Part shown: in pieces, positions 14,413-16,155 of the stretch | Position numbering within the stretch: position 1 is the first letter of the stretch | How the letters are laid out: every line of letters begins with the position of its first letter | Assembly: GCA_051010195.1 (NCBI GenBank) | Contig: JBPCVV010000365.1 | Location: forward strand, 1 to 16,155 | Reading direction: 5' to 3' | Length of the DNA stretch: 16,155 nt | Source: Anderseniella sp051010195 | GTDB taxonomy: Bacteria > Pseudomonadota > Alphaproteobacteria > Rhizobiales > Aestuariivirgaceae | Notes under the pieces: model-generated | The model's input: the letters and a program-made list of their open reading frames with translations, nothing else | The model's database searches: none | What the model was told of the DNA's origin: nothing | Translations under genes and position numbers: made by a program

Positions 14413-15626
14413 GACATAGCCTTCAACCGGGAATGAGACCGGGCGCCCGGGCAATAGTCGTCATGATCGTGCGGGCCCTCCAGTCCTGGGATAACCATGC
14501 GCACCACCGGAATTTCGAACTCGGGCCGGGTGAGATCAACACAAACAACCTCGCCAATGCCTGTATCAGCCAACTGCCGCAGCAGCCAGTCGGTCTCTTC
14601 CTCGAAGGTCTCAAAGAACTGCGTGGGAATTGTCCGATAGTCGACCGGCGTAGCCGGCATCGCGCCGATCAGGCGTTCTGCGTAGCGGTTTTTCCTGGCA
14701 ACTCCGTCGGGTTGATACTCCTCGCGGGCCAGGTCGTCACGCGCGCCCGTAATATAATTGGTCCTGACCTGAACCGCCTCGGTCAGGGCCCGCAAAAGGG
14801 CAATTTCGCGGCTCGGGTGCGATCCCGCACCGGCCCCGGAATGAGCGCCATCAAGCCGCTCATCCAGGATCAGGCAGTAAAACGACGCAACCTGGATATC
14901 TGTGGTCATGTCCCAGATGCCCACCGCCATCCCGTTTTCGCGAAGCCTTGCGATGAGTGAGCGACAGGCGTCGTCATCTATGGTTGCCGGGTCCAGCATG
15001 GTTGCGGTTTTTGCCTCGCCCGGTAGTTGGTCCCACAACGTGTTGGCGTCTCTTTCCATGACCTCGGTGATACCGTGTCCGATCGCCTCCAGGCGATGGT
15101 TGCCCGACGCCAGCCCGTTTGTGCTGGCAACGAAACAACCGGCGTCGGGTAGTTTTGGCAACGTATAGTTGGTGTGCACCGTCTCGTACGGCAGCCACAC
15201 GGATGCGCCGTTCATCAGGTTTTGACCTTCGATCCAGGTGAGCGGGCGGTCGGCGTCGAACCGGGTGCCCTGAAGCCGGGGGAGGCCGTCCAGGTCCACA
15301 ATTGAACGGCTGGGAGCGACATCGTTGTAGCTGCCGGTTTCGGTGGCAAGTTCTATGCGCTCGGCATGGAAGCTTTCGATGGCTTCCATCACGCCAGAGG
15401 CCTTGGCCGCCTCCAGTGTCAGGCCTTTGCCCTGGGCCACGGACAGCGAGCGCGAGTTTGGCCTGAACACATTGACGACCGGACAGCCAAGCCTGTCCAG
15501 CCCTGTGACATTGGCAATCCTGGTGATGCCCATGGCTGCAAGAAGGGGCTGTGCCCGGGCCAGGGTTTCAGACGGGCTGACGGCCCGATGCGTTCCGGCG
15601 CAGAAACCTTTTGCTGTTGTGTTCAT
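14409..15626 (-). CDS. YcaO-domain ATP-dependent cyclodehydratase / thioamide synthase
   Basis: This is a 405-aa YcaO protein. The family uses ATP to activate a peptide backbone amide, giving azolines or, with TfuA, thioamides. ATP/Mg-site motifs are visible: S77-x3-E81-x2-E84 (SGVMEAIES), E180/E188/E191 in HRLEAIGHGITEVMERDA, and E274/R279/E283/Q286/R288 in SREIALLRALTEAVQVR. The C-terminus lacks the PxPxP tail common in azoline-forming YcaOs. The start is the ATG at 15626, with GGAG 5 bases upstream; an in-frame TTG at 15656 is less likely. It is the first gene of the four-gene set and overlaps tfuA by 4 bases. No separate E1-like or RRE-containing partner protein is seen. Confidence 0.9.
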   Translation of the reverse strand: MNTTAKGFCAGTHRAVSPSETLARAQPLLAAMGITRIANVTGLDRLGCPVVNVFRPNSRSLSVAQGKGLTLEAAKASGVMEAIESFHAERIELATETGSYNDVAPSRSIVDLDGLPRLQGTRFDADRPLTWIEGQNLMNGASVWLPYETVHTNYTLPKLPDAGCFVASTNGLASGNHRLEAIGHGITEVMERDANTLWDQLPGEAKTATMLDPATIDDDACRSLIARLRENGMAVGIWDMTTDIQVASFYCLILDERLDGAHSGAGAGSHPSREIALLRALTEAVQVRTNYITGARDDLAREEYQPDGVARKNRYAERLIGAMPATPVDYRTIPTQFFETFEEETDWLLRQLADTGIGEVVCVDLTRPEFEIPVVRMVIPGLEGPHDHDDYCPGARSHSRLKAMS

Positions 15627-15699
15627 GGCGTCTCCATGAACGGGAACGTATGCCAAGGGAAGTGGTTTTTGACTTGTTTAGCCGATTTTTCGCGTTTGC

Positions 15700-15735
15700 C
15701 GGCAAGGCATGGCGCCTGCAGCATGGTGCTTGCCG
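15700..15735. promoter_or_regulatory. 36-bp inverted repeat upstream of YcaO operon
   Basis: CGGCAAG-g-CATG (15700-15711) is mirrored by CATG-gtg-CTTGCCG (15722-15735) around a GC-rich centre that includes CTGCAG. The arms give 7 + 4 matching bases with a slight offset. It lies 74 bases before the YcaO start, a typical place for an operator. It could also be an RNA hairpin in the leader transcript. Confidence 0.4.
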
Positions 15736-16001
15736 TGCCTGGATTGACCTCAAGTGGAGCATGGACACCGCCGCGCGGGGGGTGACTACGTTTCCCATCG
15801 ATTTGCTCTATTGATTGAGCACCTAAGGATGTCTGACCAGCACTGCTGGGACATCGGCTTACGACCCGGGCCGGACAGCTGGCCACAGAAACTGTGACTG
15901 CGGTTATTTAGCCCCTAACCGCTTGAAATGACTCAATTCTGCGGTTCTTGTCGCGACTCCAGGTTGAGTTAAAGAATATGTTTACGACTCGAAGTTACAA
16001 T

Positions 16002-16023
16002 CTCCGAAAAAAGTCTTTCGGGG
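16002..16023 (+). promoter_or_regulatory. Hairpin just before the partial secreted-protein gene
   Basis: CTCCGAAA (16002-16009) and TTTCGGGG (16016-16023) pair as an 8-bp stem with one T·G wobble and a 6-base loop. The 3' arm contains GGGG, the only purine-rich stretch in reach of the ATG at 16031. Folding would hide the possible ribosome binding site, so it may influence translation. Confidence 0.3.
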
Positions 16024-16030
16024 AAATGGG

Positions 16031-16155
16031 ATGTTTGTATGTGTGCGTTCGGCGCTGGTTGCAGCGCTTTTTGTGATTCTTGGCTGGGTGTGCTGCGCAG
16101 TCACGGCCCAGGCGGTTGGCGTGGCGAAGACGCGCATGAGCCACCTGATGTCTAC
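16031..16155 (+). CDS. Start of a secreted protein (partial, runs off window)
   Basis: The 41 complete codons visible read MFVCVRSALVAALFVILGW and onward. This is a clear Sec-type signal: a short basic N-region with one Arg, a long hydrophobic core, and an AQA-like cleavage site at about residue 28. The frame is open to the end of the window. Only the export signal and ~13 further residues are seen (VGVAKTRMSHLMS), so the mature protein cannot be identified. The ribosome binding site is weak (GGGG within a hairpin). It is divergent from the YcaO operon; whether it belongs with it is unknown. Confidence 0.5.
   Translation, partial: MFVCVRSALVAALFVILGWVCCAVTAQAVGVAKTRMSHLMS

Larger units (their letters stand above)
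15627..16030. other. Non-coding region upstream of the YcaO operon
   Basis: These ~400 bases separate the YcaO operon from a divergent partial gene. Minus-strand frames here (for example 15623-15886) have compositions typical of chance and no recognisable motifs. The region should contain the promoters for both directions. It also holds the inverted repeat at 15700-15735 and AT-rich sequence near 15900-16010. A weak TTGCCG to GCTAAA pair with 17-base spacing faces YcaO. I see no RNA gene. Confidence 0.45.

Noticed and set aside
15623..15886. 87-codon minus-strand frame upstream of YcaO
   Set aside because: It overlaps the YcaO start in another frame, has no ribosome site and no family signature.

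Overview
The window looks like a chromosomal segment from an alphaproteobacterium, possibly Hyphomicrobiales-like. This rests on the moderately high GC content and on a familiar mix of families: a SigK/RskA pair, a YSRLMG-type cyclase fused to TolB-like and TPR domains, a TupABC importer and an ArsR-AHSA1-YCII cassette. No marker gene fixes the genus. There are no rRNA or tRNA genes, insertion sequences or CRISPR arrays.

Left part (1-8204). Positions 1-258 hold no gene I can support. An anti-sigma factor (RskA type) and its ECF sigma factor overlap on the minus strand and face a divergent membrane-anchored DM13 protein. Next, on the minus strand, is an ArsR repressor-AHSA1-YCII operon with a clear promoter and a 16-bp palindrome over its -10 box. 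Divergent from it is the tupBCA tungstate importer, followed by a convergent HTH/periplasmic-binding-like regulator that is probably its metal-responsive controller. A DNA repair methyltransferase (ogt type) and a divergent GT25-like glycosyltransferase complete this part.

Middle (8611-10874). A class III cyclase-TolB-TPR protein lacks both usual purine-recognition residues. It is translationally coupled (GTGA) to a GNAT acetyltransferase.

Right part (10871-15626, all minus strand). This is the most interesting region. The gene order in the direction of transcription is YcaO, TfuA, a cytoplasmic gluzincin metallopeptidase, and a 207-aa cysteine-free protein. That last protein ends in a LSxxELxxIxGG-like motif followed by a 37-aa Gly/Tyr/Ser/Lys/Ala tail made of KAYSGG hexapeptide repeats. 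YcaO plus TfuA is the known enzyme pair for peptide backbone thioamidation. With the peptidase and the repeat protein, this reads as an apparently undescribed RiPP (ribosomally made, post-translationally modified peptide) system whose multi-unit core is encoded last. The product, its chemistry and its export are inferred; no transporter is visible. The precursor gene and the convergent GNAT gene share a CTAG in which both stop codons lie.

The last stretch (15627-16030) is non-coding, with a long inverted repeat near the YcaO operon start. After it comes the beginning of a secreted protein that runs off the window.
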